Positions 1 through 8,104 of a stretch of 64,000 nt of DNA are shown here, one piece after another. The stretch is from the NCBI RefSeq assembly GCF_003474385.1, contig NZ_QUCY01000012.1, positions 1 through 64,000 of the forward strand, given 5' to 3'. Both the position numbers and the translations under genes were made by a program. Each line of letters begins with the position of its first letter. Positions within the stretch are counted from its first letter, which is position 1. Origin of the DNA: Senegalimassilia sp003474385. Its GTDB lineage: Bacteria; Actinomycetota; Coriobacteriia; Coriobacteriales; Eggerthellaceae. Below the pieces are notes generated by a model. That model was not told the DNA's origin and ran no database searches. It worked only from the letters and a program-made list of their open reading frames with translations.

Positions 1-102
1 TGATTCCGTCTGTCCAGTATCCGGTTCTCAAGGTTCCCGCCTGCGGGCTCAACGCCCGCGGCTTTCCGCCTCCCGCCTTTCCGGCGTTCGGCGCGAAGAG
101 GC
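1..102 (-). other. Probable rRNA operon leader, partial
   Basis: Downstream of the tandem promoters the minus strand has a GC-rich leader. Near the window edge it carries GAACCTTGAGAACCGG (revcomp of about 21-36), which resembles the CCTTGAAAAC-type element found in leaders and spacers next to 16S/23S genes in Gram-positive bacteria. The rRNA gene itself is not in the window, so this is an inference from similarity and promoter context. Confidence 0.5.
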
Positions 103-131
103 ACTTTACCGGAGCGCCTCGGCGCTGTCAA
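103..131 (-). promoter_or_regulatory. Downstream rRNA-type promoter (P2)
   Basis: On the minus strand there is a consensus TTGACA -35 (126-131), a 17-base spacer and a TAAAGT -10 (103-108). This is the same hexamer pair and spacing as the downstream promoter of the rpsL operon in this window (50591-50619), which fits a growth-rate-controlled stable-RNA promoter. The target operon would begin left of position 1. Confidence 0.75.
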
Positions 132-217
132 GGACTTTTTTCGAAGTCCCTTTCCAGCCCTCGGCCGGTCGGCCTAGCCTCCCGTTCCGGTGCGCCCTTG
201 CCTCAGGGCGGGGATGT

Positions 218-246
218 ATATTACGCGGCTGGCGGCCTCTTGGCAA
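218..246 (-). promoter_or_regulatory. Upstream rRNA-type promoter (P1)
   Basis: On the minus strand a TTGCCA -35 (241-246) and a TAATAT -10 (218-223) are separated by exactly 17 bases. It reads leftward out of the window, in tandem with a second promoter about 115 bp downstream. No gene lies between it and the left edge, and a leader resembling rRNA leaders follows, so it probably drives an rRNA operon whose genes are outside the window. The hexamers are seen directly; the target is inferred. Confidence 0.7.
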
Positions 247-825
247 TCCCTTGATTCGGATTTTGCCCTGGTCTTCACATCCTGAACACAATATGTGGCT
301 TTTCCCTTTCATTCCTTGTGTCCATGCTTGTCTTCCACCCTACATATAGTGGTTGTTTTCGATTGCATCACACCCTGGCACAAGGCAACTTCCCTTAGAA
401 CCAAGCCCCTTACGGCTTAGCCACGTTCCTTCACTTCTTCATTCTTGGCTTATATAGTGCTTCTATTTCCGATTTTTCCTAATTACCTTTTTACCTTATT
501 CGGCTTCTTTTGCACCTCGAGCATTCTTCTTCTTGAGTTTTCCTGTTGCTCATGCGGTCGATGATTCGCTTCACCCCCCCTATGAGGTCCATGGCATGCT
601 GGAAACGGCTGTTCGCCGTTAACGCGCAAGGCCTTGCCGCCTTCCTGTCCGCTTCCGGCATCAATCGATTGCTTGATCCCGTCGTTTTTCAAACAGTGAT
701 ATGCCGGCCCCCCTTTAGCCCGAAACTACTTTGGCCCCGACCCGTTCGTCGGCAACCCGGAAACGGCTGTTCGCCGTAATCGGATGCGGACTTCCCTCTC
801 TCCCATTCGCTTCCTTGTTTTACTA
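247..825. other. Intergenic region without a supported gene
   Basis: Short open frames exist on both strands but none has a Shine-Dalgarno site plus recognisable protein. The segment holds a 19-base direct repeat (601-619 and 759-777). Each copy contains a perfect hairpin, ACGGC-loop-GCCGT, without a strong T-run. It probably serves as upstream DNA for the rRNA promoters (minus) and for cca (plus). Confidence 0.5.
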
Positions 826-860
826 TGGGGTTGAGGAATCTATATAAGGGGGTGATGGAT

Positions 861-2276
861 TTGGACGCAGATCTGCGGATCGATCTTCCTGAGGATGCCC
901 TTGCGCTTCTTTCTATATTGGATGCCGCGGGATTCGAGGCTTGGGCCGTTGGCGGCTTTGTGCGCGATGCGCTGTTGGGTCGAGCTTGCTCGGATATCGA
1001 TATCGCCTGCAGCGCGATGTGGGCCGACACGAAACGCGTTTGCGAACAGGCGGGGCTGAGAACCCACGAAACCGGAGTCGCCCATGGAACCATCACCGTT
1101 ATCTGCGGGGATTCGGCGTTCGAGGTGACGACCTTCCGCAGCGATGGACAGTATAAGGATGGAAGGCACCCCGATTCGGTGTCGTTCGTGTCCTCGATAG
1201 AGGAAGATCTTGCCCGCAGGGATTTCACCATCAATGCTATGGCTTGGCGACCCGACCGAGGTCTGGTCGACCCCTTCGGGGGAAAGGCCGATATCCAGCT
1301 CGGCGTCATCCGTGCAGTAGGCGATCCCCATCAAAGGTTCGCCGAAGATGCGCTGCGCATCCTGCGGGCTTGTCGTTTCAGCGCTGAGCTTGGATACGCC
1401 GTCGAACCTTGCACGTATCAGGGGATGCTGGAAAACAAGGGACTGTTGTCTAAGATATCCGCCGAACGCGTAACCCATGAATTGCAGAAGCTGGTGCTTG
1501 GCCCGCATGCCGGCGACGCTCTGCTTGCCTGCGTTGATGCGCTTTCGGCCGTTTTGCCCGAGCTTGTCGCCATGAAGGGCTTCGATCAGCAGACGCCCTA
1601 TCACATATTCGACGTGCTTGAGCATACCGCTCGGGTCGTCGATGGCGTTCCACCCTACCCGCTGGTTCGCTGGGCCGCGTTGTTCCATGATATGGGCAAG
1701 CCCGCGTGCTTCTTCAAAGACGAAAACGGCACCGGGCATTTTTATGGCCACGCAGGAGTGAGCGTTCCCATAGCGCGCGGCATCATGCAGCGGCTGACGT
1801 TCTCCAACACCTTCATCGATAGGGTGCTTGCTTTGGTGAGACGTCATGACGACGTGGTGCCGGCTAACCCTAAAGCGGTGAAGCGCATGCTGGCACGGCT
1901 TGGCGGCGACACCGAGCTGTTCGCCGCGCTTTGCGATTTGAAGCGAGGGGACGCAAGGGGGCAATCGCCGAAGTTCAGCGGCCCGCGCATAGCGCTTGCC
2001 GACGACCTGCAACGCACTCTTGAGGAGATAATCGCCGCCGACGAGGCATTTACGGTCAAGTCCTTGGCTATCAACGGGCGTGACGTTATGCGGCTGGGAG
2101 TTGCCCAAGGGCCCGAGATTGGAGAAGCCCTTGCACAATTGCTTGATGCCGTTATTGACGGAGAAGTTGCAAATTTGGCACCTGACCTGGAGGAATACGC
2201 ATTGCGCAACGTGATTGGGAAAAGTTTTTCAAAAAAGTTGCCAAAAAGTGTTGACGGAATAGGGGAAGGTGCGTAA
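861..2276 (+). CDS. cca: CCA tRNA nucleotidyltransferase
   Basis: Adds or repairs the 3' CCA end of tRNAs using CTP and ATP. The N-terminal class II nucleotidyltransferase head has the GGFVRD motif followed by the metal-binding DIDIA; then come the RRDFTINAMAW motif and the neck with an RFAEDALRILRACRF signature. A C-terminal HD domain is marked by LFHDMGKP, so this is the bacterial HD-containing type. About 471 aa, normal for the family. The start is ambiguous: ATG 825 has no ribosome-binding site, ATG 855 is only 2 bases from AGGGGG, and TTG 861 has AGGGGG at 8 bases, so 861 is preferred. Three tRNA genes that already encode CCA follow about 60 bp downstream on the same strand. Confidence 0.93.
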   Translation: MDADLRIDLPEDALALLSILDAAGFEAWAVGGFVRDALLGRACSDIDIACSAMWADTKRVCEQAGLRTHETGVAHGTITVICGDSAFEVTTFRSDGQYKDGRHPDSVSFVSSIEEDLARRDFTINAMAWRPDRGLVDPFGGKADIQLGVIRAVGDPHQRFAEDALRILRACRFSAELGYAVEPCTYQGMLENKGLLSKISAERVTHELQKLVLGPHAGDALLACVDALSAVLPELVAMKGFDQQTPYHIFDVLEHTARVVDGVPPYPLVRWAALFHDMGKPACFFKDENGTGHFYGHAGVSVPIARGIMQRLTFSNTFIDRVLALVRRHDDVVPANPKAVKRMLARLGGDTELFAALCDLKRGDARGQSPKFSGPRIALADDLQRTLEEIIAADEAFTVKSLAINGRDVMRLGVAQGPEIGEALAQLLDAVIDGEVANLAPDLEEYALRNVIGKSFSKKLPKSVDGIGEGA

Positions 2277-2339
2277 TATATCTTCTCGCGCTTGGCCCTC
2301 CGACATAAATCGAAGGAAATGGCGCAGAGGATTTGCCAC

Positions 2340-2413
2340 TGGGGTGTCGTCTAATGGCAGGACAGCGGTTTCTGGTACCGTATGTGAGGGTTCGACTCCT
2401 TCCACCCCAGCCA
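2340..2413 (+). tRNA. tRNA-Gln (anticodon CTG)
   Basis: A 74-base cloverleaf. The 7-bp acceptor TGGGGTG pairs with CACCCCA, the discriminator is G and an encoded CCA sits at 2411-2413. The anticodon stem GCGGT/ACCGT encloses loop TTCTGGT, giving anticodon CTG for glutamine CAG codons. The T-arm carries GGTTCGA. First of three tRNAs downstream of cca. Confidence 0.95.
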
Positions 2414-2434
2414 TTTTTGGTAAATTCGTTTAAT

Positions 2435-2511
2435 GGCTCCGTCGTCTAGCGGTTTAGGACGTCGCCCTCTCAAGGCGAAGGTCGCCGGTTCGAATCCGGT
2501 CGGAGCTACCA
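2435..2511 (+). tRNA. tRNA-Glu (anticodon CTC), copy 1
   Basis: A 77-base cloverleaf with acceptor GGCTCCG pairing CGGAGCT (G:T at 1-72) and encoded CCA. The anticodon stem TCGCC/GGCGA holds loop CTCTCAA, so the anticodon is CTC, reading GAG. The T-arm has GGTTCGAATCC. It is identical to the copy at 2550-2626. Confidence 0.95.
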
Positions 2512-2520
2512 AGCTTTACC

Positions 2521-2547
2521 CAGGCCACGTGTTTCGCGGCCTTTTTA
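2521..2547 (+). terminator. Hairpin with T-run between the two tRNA-Glu genes
   Basis: AGGCCACG pairs with CGCGGCCT (one A:C mismatch) around a TGTTT loop and is followed by TTTTT. It may partly terminate or help process the tRNA-Gln/tRNA-Glu transcript before the second Glu copy. Confidence 0.55.
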
Positions 2548-2549
2548 AT

Positions 2550-2626
2550 GGCTCCGTCGTCTAGCGGTTTAGGACGTCGCCCTCTCAAGGCGAAGGTCGC
2601 CGGTTCGAATCCGGTCGGAGCTACCA
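2550..2626 (+). tRNA. tRNA-Glu (anticodon CTC), copy 2
   Basis: Base-for-base repeat of the tRNA-Glu(CTC) gene 115 bp upstream, with encoded CCA and the same two flanking bases (AT) before the acceptor. This is a recent tandem duplication or one kept identical by gene conversion. Confidence 0.95.
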
Positions 2627-2633
2627 CAGGTAC

Positions 2634-2660
2634 AGCCGAGGCTTTTGCCTCGGCTTTTTT
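2634..2660 (+). terminator. Rho-independent terminator of the tRNA cluster
   Basis: A perfect 9-bp stem AGCCGAGGC/GCCTCGGCT with a TTTT loop, followed by six T. Strong intrinsic terminator just after the last tRNA. Confidence 0.88.
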
Positions 2661-3228
2661 GTTATCAGCGATACCGCCCCCCCTTACTCGAGCTGCAAAA
2701 TGCAGCACACAGCAAGCTTCGCAAACGAAGTATCGCTGACGCAAGAACTCCTATCCCGATATCAGCATTCCCGATATACGTGACCTCGGTCGTGCGCCGC
2801 AGTTTGGACGGCGGATGCTCTCTACTCCTAAGCAAAAGACCTGCTGCCGCCTATTCGATATGCAACAAGCAGCATGATAGAAAGACCGAAGGAACATATA
2901 CGCGATTAACGTAGCGGACCTATGAGCATTCGGCGCACATCGGCGATTGCGAGAAATTACGGGTGATGTGACGATTGACGACGATTGGTGTATGGGCCAG
3001 GCGAATCACGCTGTACGCGTTCCCAACTCTTGCGAAGATGCACTGTGCGCCTTCCCGATGCTCGATAAGGCGATGCCTCTTCTGGATACCCGGGTGATCG
3101 CACTGGACATGATGGGCTGATTGGATATATCCTCGCTGGCATGTGACGAAACTGAAAGGCCGACAGGCGCGTCGCTGGGGACGATGTAGCAATCGAGCCT
3201 TCAACGTTTTGAGGAAAGGTTGACCATC
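2661..3228. other. Intergenic region with at most a decayed gene
   Basis: No open frame here has a convincing start, ribosome site and recognisable product. The most protein-like stretch is a plus-strand frame of about 63 codons ending in TGA at about 3120, without an ATG near its 5' end and with no family I recognise. It could be a remnant or chance. The last 20 bases hold the ribosome-binding site of the amidohydrolase. Confidence 0.4.
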
Positions 3229-4869
3229 ATGCGAATCGACCGCATTCTTTGCAGCAAGCGCGTATTCACCGGTTTGACCGAAAGCGCCGAGGAACTTGCC
3301 ATCGCCGTTTCCGGGGACAAGATCGCATTCGTCGGATCGAAAGAAGATGCGCTTGCGTTAGCCCGCGAAGCCGACGAAAACGCCGAACCTGAGGTGGTCG
3401 ACTACGGCGACGCCTTCATCGCACCCGGCTTTCATGACTCGCACGTGCACTTCTTCCATTCTGCGGTGTACTCTTCCCCGCTGGCCACGAACTTCCTGGG
3501 TGAAAACGAGGCTGATTGCGTTGAGCGCATGAAGCGTTTCGCCGAAGGCCGTCCCGAGGGATGGCTGCTGGCCCAGGGCTGGCGCGAATATCGATGGGAC
3601 CCGCCCGTGCTGCCGTCGAAGCACTCGCTTGACGAGGCGTTCCCCAACCGCCCCGTGGCGCTGTACTCCGGCGACGCGCATACGCTGTGGCTCAACAGCT
3701 GCGCGCTGGCCGAGCTGGGGATCGATCGCGACAGCGTGCCCCCCGCGGGAGGAAGCTACGACAGGGATGCCGATGGCGAGCTGACGGGCATCGTGCGCGA
3801 AGCGGCCGCCATGGAGCTGATGCCGCGCATCATGAACGCGTTTTCCGACGACGAGATAGCCGATGCCTATCGCGGGTTTTTGCGCACGTTGGCGCAAAAC
3901 GGCATCACGAGCGTTTGCGACATGTCGCTTATGGCCAACCCCGGCCTGGACTTCATCCGAGACGACGTCCATGCACGCCTGCTTGACTCCGACGAGCTGA
4001 CGTGCCGCGTGAATCTCTTCCCCACCCTGCTTGAGGATATGAGCAGGTTCGAGGCGATGTCTGCGCGTTATACAGGCCCGGTGCTGCGCTGCGCCGGTTT
4101 CAAGCAGTTCTTCGATGGCGTATCCAGCCAGCACACCGCATGGGTGACCGAGCCTTATAGCAACGCTCGATGCGAGGACGACTGCGGCAGGCCCACCATC
4201 GAGCCCGACAAGATGCGTGCGCTGGTGATGCAAGCAGCCGAGAAGGGCTACTCTGTGCGCATCCACACCATCGGCGATGCGGCGATCCACGAAGCGCTGA
4301 ACATCTTCGAAGATGCCCGCGCGCAATTCGGCCCGCTTCCCGAAGGGCGTCACAACTGCCTTGAGCACCTGGAGAATTTCCTGCCCGGCGACGTGGAGCG
4401 CCTGGCCGAGCTTGACGTGATCGCTGCGGTGCAACCGCCGCATATGACGCTTGACCCGGGCGGTCCCGAGCGTGACTTGGGCGACGAGCGCGTGAAGCTG
4501 ATGTGGCCGTTCAGGACCATGCTGGATGAAGGCGAGACGCTTGCGTTCGGCACGGATTCGCCGGTGGTGGACGTGAACTCCATGGGCGTGCTGTACAGCG
4601 CCGCCACGCGCCGCGACCCGCAAACGCGCGCGCCTGAAGGCGGCTGGCGCCCTGAGCAGCTTATCAGCCGCGCGGAGGCTATCCGCGCATACACCGCCGG
4701 CAGCGACGCCGCCGCCCAGCGCAATGGCGAAGCGGGCGTGCTGGCAACAGGCAAGCTGGCTGACATGGCGGTGCTGGACACCGACCTGCTTGCATGCGCC
4801 GACGACGAGATCCTGGATGCGCATGTTACCGCCACCTGGATGGGCGGACGCTGCGTGTTCGAGGCCTAG
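3229..4869 (+). CDS. Amidohydrolase family protein (YtcJ-like, Amidohydro_3)
   Basis: A predicted metal-dependent hydrolase of the amidohydrolase superfamily; substrate unknown. The N-terminal beta-sandwich leads into FHDSHVHFFH (the HxH metal motif). Further motifs are YSGDAHTLWLNS, IHTIGDAAIHEAL (metal/catalytic His) and FGTDSPVVDVN (the catalytic Asp region), ending with a KLADMAVLDTD segment that completes the composite sandwich. 546 aa is typical for YtcJ-like members. ATG 3229 is chosen because GAGGAAAGG lies 9 bases upstream; a TTG in frame at 3220 overlaps that site. It stands alone between terminators. Relatives are often annotated as N-acyl or exo-enzymes without proof. Confidence 0.88.
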   Translation: MRIDRILCSKRVFTGLTESAEELAIAVSGDKIAFVGSKEDALALAREADENAEPEVVDYGDAFIAPGFHDSHVHFFHSAVYSSPLATNFLGENEADCVERMKRFAEGRPEGWLLAQGWREYRWDPPVLPSKHSLDEAFPNRPVALYSGDAHTLWLNSCALAELGIDRDSVPPAGGSYDRDADGELTGIVREAAAMELMPRIMNAFSDDEIADAYRGFLRTLAQNGITSVCDMSLMANPGLDFIRDDVHARLLDSDELTCRVNLFPTLLEDMSRFEAMSARYTGPVLRCAGFKQFFDGVSSQHTAWVTEPYSNARCEDDCGRPTIEPDKMRALVMQAAEKGYSVRIHTIGDAAIHEALNIFEDARAQFGPLPEGRHNCLEHLENFLPGDVERLAELDVIAAVQPPHMTLDPGGPERDLGDERVKLMWPFRTMLDEGETLAFGTDSPVVDVNSMGVLYSAATRRDPQTRAPEGGWRPEQLISRAEAIRAYTAGSDAAAQRNGEAGVLATGKLADMAVLDTDLLACADDEILDAHVTATWMGGRCVFEA

Positions 4870-4877
4870 AAGGACCG

Positions 4878-4966
4878 AAAGCGCCCCAAGATGGCCAGCG
4901 AGCCCCTTTCCGTTTCCGCGTTTCCGCGAAATAGAAGGGGGCTCGGCAAGCCTCTTGGGGCGCTTT
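4878..4966. terminator. Bidirectional terminator between amidohydrolase and thiD
   Basis: Outer arms AAAGCGCCCCAAG and CTTGGGGCGCTTT are perfectly complementary, and an inner helix GAGCCCCTT/AAGGGGGCTC is nested inside. Flanking A and T runs allow use in both directions, serving the convergent amidohydrolase (plus) and thiamine genes (minus). Confidence 0.8.
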
Positions 4967-5126
4967 GCATTTGTAACGTTTCGACGCCAGCAAAACGGGG
5001 ATAGACGGGCTGTGCTGCGCACGTCTATCCCCAACCACGCCGGACAGCCGCCGGACTGCATGGGCACGCAATCGATCGCCTTCGGCGTTGCCGTGAGCAT
5101 AGGTGTGGCGCCGGAGACGCCGTTGC

Positions 5127-5936
5127 TTAGGCGTTGTACGGCAGGTGCGGCTTTCCGTGGCACCACATGTGATCGAGGGGACCGCTGCCCTGCCCAAGGT
5201 CAAGGCCGGTTGACAGAGCGCCTCGTACGAAGCCTTTCGCGCGGCGAACCGCCTGCTCGATGCCGTTCCCCTGCGCCAAACCGCTTGCGATAGCGCTGGA
5301 GAGCGTGCAGCCGGTTCCGTGGGTGTTGCCGGTGGCGATACGCTTCGCCCTCAGCCAAGCGTAACGGCCATCGGGCAGAACGAGCAGGTCGTCAGCAGTA
5401 TCGGCGCGATGACCGCCCTTGACGAGCACGGCTCCGTTGGTTTTCCCGGAAAGCAGCTTCGCCGCCCGCATCATGCCCTCGTCGTCGGCGACGGGAAAAC
5501 CGCACAGGACCTCGGCCTCGGGCATGTTCGGGGTGATAACGTCAGCCAGGGGCACCAGGTTCGAGACCAGCGCATCGACAGCCTGCTGCTCGATGAGACG
5601 AGAGCCGCTGGTGGCAACCATGACCGGGTCGAGCACCACGTTGCGCGCCTGATGGAAACGCAGACGCTCGGCGATGACGTTGATGATCTGGGCGGAGGAG
5701 ACCATGCCGATCTTCACCGCTTCGGGGCGGATATCCTCGAACACCGCATCGATCTGCGCCCCGACCACTTCGGGCGAGATATCCTGCACCGCGCGCACGC
5801 CGCAGGTGTTTTGCGCCGTGATGGCGGTGATGACCGTTTCCGCGTACAGACCATACGATGCGATGGTCTTGATATCGGCCTGGATGCCCGCTCCGCCGCT
5901 TGAGTCGGAGCCTGCGATGCTGAGCACTGCTTTCAT
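5127..5936 (-). CDS. thiD: Bifunctional hydroxymethylpyrimidine kinase/phosphomethylpyrimidine kinase
   Basis: Phosphorylates HMP and HMP-P to HMP-PP for thiamine synthesis. The ribokinase-fold signature appears as SIAGSDSSGGAGIQADIKT near the N-terminus, and the anion-hole/catalytic motif GNTHGTGCTLSSAIA in the C-terminal third. 269 aa, standard size. An AGGGAGG ribosome site precedes the ATG. It lies 33 bp downstream of thiC on the same strand, so it is probably co-transcribed and under the same TPP riboswitch. Confidence 0.95.
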   Translation of the reverse strand: MKAVLSIAGSDSSGGAGIQADIKTIASYGLYAETVITAITAQNTCGVRAVQDISPEVVGAQIDAVFEDIRPEAVKIGMVSSAQIINVIAERLRFHQARNVVLDPVMVATSGSRLIEQQAVDALVSNLVPLADVITPNMPEAEVLCGFPVADDEGMMRAAKLLSGKTNGAVLVKGGHRADTADDLLVLPDGRYAWLRAKRIATGNTHGTGCTLSSAIASGLAQGNGIEQAVRRAKGFVRGALSTGLDLGQGSGPLDHMWCHGKPHLPYNA

Positions 5937-5969
5937 CGGAAACCTCCCTTTGACGCCAGCGCTATCGGC

Positions 5970-7292
5970 TTATTCGTTGTCGAGGTCGATGACGAGGCCG
6001 TCCATGATGGTGTTGACGGTGCGCACGGCGCACATCTTGCCGCACATGGTGCAGGTGCCCTCGTTGCTCGGCGGGGCGCTTTCGAAGACCTTGCGCGGGC
6101 GAACCGAATCGATGGCAAGGCCGAACTGCTCTTCCCAGTCCATACGGCGACGGGCGTCGCTCATACGGTTATCACGATCGCGGGCGCCCGGAATGCCCTT
6201 GGCGATATCGGCGGCATGCGCGGCGATCTTCGTGGCGACTAGGCCGTCGCGCACATCCTGCGCATCGGGCAGGCGCAGATGCTCGGCGGGAGTGACGTAG
6301 CACAGGAAGTCGGCGCCCGAGGAGGCCGCCACGGCGCCGCCGATGGCGGCGGTGATATGGTCGTAGCCCGGGGCGATATCGGTTACGAGCGGGCCGAGCA
6401 CGTAGAACGGCGCGTTGTGGCACAGGCGCTTCTCCAGGCGCATGTTCGCCTCGATCTCATTGAGGGCCATATGACCGGGACCCTCCACCATGACCTGCAC
6501 GCCGGCGTCCCAAGCGCGCTTGGTGAGCTTGCCGATCTCGATGAGCTCGGCGATCTGGCCGGCGTCGGTTGCGTCGTAGGTGCAACCAGGACGCATGGCA
6601 TCGCCGATGGAGATGGTCACATCGTGTTCATGCAAGATCTCGAGAACCTCATCGTAATGCTCGTAGAACGGGTTCTCATTGCCGGTAGCCTCCATCCAGG
6701 CGAAGATGAGCGAGCCGCCGCGGCTGACGATGTTCATAAGTCGGCCGGTTTCCTTGAAGGATTCGATGGTGCGGCGGTTCATGCCGGCGTGGATGGTGAC
6801 GAAGTCGACGCCATCCTCGGCATGGCGGCGGACCACATCGAGGAAGTCCTCCGCCTTGATAGCGATGAGGGCCTTCTCCAGATAGCCGATGGCGTCGTAC
6901 ATGGGCACGGTGCCGATCATGGCAGGCGACTTCTCGATGAGCTTGGTGCGGAACGCCTGGGTTTTGCCGCTGTTGGAAAGGTCCATGATGGCCTCGGCGC
7001 CAAGCTCGATGGCCGTATCGACCTTCTGCCACTCGACGGATTCGTCGGCAAGGTCGCCGGAGATGCCCAGGTTGACGTTTACCTTGGTGCGCAAGCCCTC
7101 GCCGACGCCTTCGGGCGACAGCGACGTGTGGTGGATGTTGGCCGGGATGGCGATGCGGCCGGCGGCGACGCCCTCGCGGATGAACTCCGCGCTGCGGCCT
7201 TCCTTCTCGGCGACCACGCGCATGGCGGGCGTGATCTGCCCCGCGCGGGCGAAGTCGATTTGCGTGATGAGGTTCGAGGATTCGTTACCCAT
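5970..7292 (-). CDS. thiC: Phosphomethylpyrimidine synthase ThiC
   Basis: Radical-SAM enzyme that converts aminoimidazole ribotide to HMP-P. This is the compact form (440 aa, lacking the long N-terminal region of the E. coli enzyme). Visible motifs include MDLSNSGKTQAF, TIHAGMNR, EGPGHMALNEIEANM and APFYVLGPLVTDIAPGYDH. The C-terminal cluster motif reads CTMCGKMC, that is CX2CX3C, one residue shorter than the usual CX2CX4C. ATG 7292 is chosen because GAAGGGAG (revcomp of 7298-7305) precedes it and belongs to the riboswitch 3' end; an in-frame upstream ATG at 7313 lies inside the riboswitch. First gene of thiC-thiD. Confidence 0.96.
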   Translation of the reverse strand: MGNESSNLITQIDFARAGQITPAMRVVAEKEGRSAEFIREGVAAGRIAIPANIHHTSLSPEGVGEGLRTKVNVNLGISGDLADESVEWQKVDTAIELGAEAIMDLSNSGKTQAFRTKLIEKSPAMIGTVPMYDAIGYLEKALIAIKAEDFLDVVRRHAEDGVDFVTIHAGMNRRTIESFKETGRLMNIVSRGGSLIFAWMEATGNENPFYEHYDEVLEILHEHDVTISIGDAMRPGCTYDATDAGQIAELIEIGKLTKRAWDAGVQVMVEGPGHMALNEIEANMRLEKRLCHNAPFYVLGPLVTDIAPGYDHITAAIGGAVAASSGADFLCYVTPAEHLRLPDAQDVRDGLVATKIAAHAADIAKGIPGARDRDNRMSDARRRMDWEEQFGLAIDSVRPRKVFESAPPSNEGTCTMCGKMCAVRTVNTIMDGLVIDLDNE

Positions 7293-7296
7293 AGAT

Positions 7297-7402
7297 GCTC
7301 CCTTCGTTGGCATTACCCATGCAGGTTCGGCGGGTCGAGGCTTATGCGGGGCCTCCTCTCAGCCTGCCCGGCGCACGGCGCTAGCAAGCTCCCCCGATAT
7401 AC
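7297..7402 (-). promoter_or_regulatory. TPP riboswitch (THI element) of thiC
   Basis: Reading the minus strand, the conserved blocks are in order: CGGGGGAGC, CAGGCTGAGAGG, GACCCGCCGAACCTG and GGGTAATGCCAACGAAGGGAGC. These match the TPP aptamer consensus (CTGAGAGG, GAACCTG, TAATGCCAGCGTAGGGA). The last block contains the thiC ribosome-binding site five bases before the ATG. Ligand binding would therefore hide the site, so control is most likely translational. Confidence 0.93.
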
Positions 7403-7431
7403 GGTTGATGTGGCCGCTATTATATCCCCGG

Positions 7432-8079
7432 CTACTCAGAAGTTTCCCAAGGCAAAGGATAAAAGACATAAAGCGTGCCCGACTCCACGGCGATGGTGGC
7501 CTCCTGGCCGATCAGCTCGTTGGAAAGGCCGAGGCTGGTTCGATTGGTGAGGGGCTCGTCGTCAAGCGAATACTCCAGCCCACGCTCGATGACGCCCTCG
7601 GCGCGATCGTTTGCCGCGAAGACCGAGACGGTGCCCTTCTCCACGTTATCGGGAAGGGTGAACACGTCGGGGCCGGTAAGGCAGCGGATGGCGAATCCCT
7701 CGGCGATGCCGGTAACGTAGAACCCACGCTCGGAGTACGCGGCGAACAGCTGCAGGTTCGCCAACGTATGATCGAGCCTGCCGCCGATGCCGCCGTATAC
7801 ATAGATGTCGGTATGGTGATAGTTCGCCGCTCTTTGGAGGGCAAGCTCCATATCCGATGCGTCCTTGTTCACAGGGTGACGGGAAACCCGCTTCGCACGA
7901 GGAACGTAGCCGAGGGAATCGAAATCGCCTATGGCCATATCAGGCGCAACGCCGAGCCGATCGAGCGGGGCGAAACCGCCGTCGACGGCGATGATGAAGT
8001 CGAAAAACCCCTCGTTATAGCGTGCCATGAAATCTTTTTCGTTGAAATATGTGGCGCCAACCAATGCGCAGGTTGTCAT
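7432..8079 (-). CDS. thiN: Thiamine diphosphokinase
   Basis: Transfers pyrophosphate from ATP to thiamine, giving TPP, the ligand of the downstream riboswitch. Family motifs are the Asp-rich AVDGG, GDFDSL and KDASDMELAL, plus the YGGIGGRLDHTLANL core. 215 aa is normal. ATG 8079 is preceded by AAGGAGC; the longer open frame upstream runs into rnpB on the opposite strand and is rejected. It is transcribed toward thiC but ends about 30 bp before the aptamer, so it is not itself behind the riboswitch. Confidence 0.93.
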   Translation of the reverse strand: MTTCALVGATYFNEKDFMARYNEGFFDFIIAVDGGFAPLDRLGVAPDMAIGDFDSLGYVPRAKRVSRHPVNKDASDMELALQRAANYHHTDIYVYGGIGGRLDHTLANLQLFAAYSERGFYVTGIAEGFAIRCLTGPDVFTLPDNVEKGTVSVFAANDRAEGVIERGLEYSLDDEPLTNRTSLGLSNELIGQEATIAVESGTLYVFYPLPWETSE

Positions 8080-8104
8080 GATGCTCCTTGTTTCGGTTCC
8101 GATA

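Noticed and set aside
3358..5166. A 602-codon minus-strand frame
   Set aside because: Antisense to the amidohydrolase, and it runs through the bidirectional terminator at 4878-4966.
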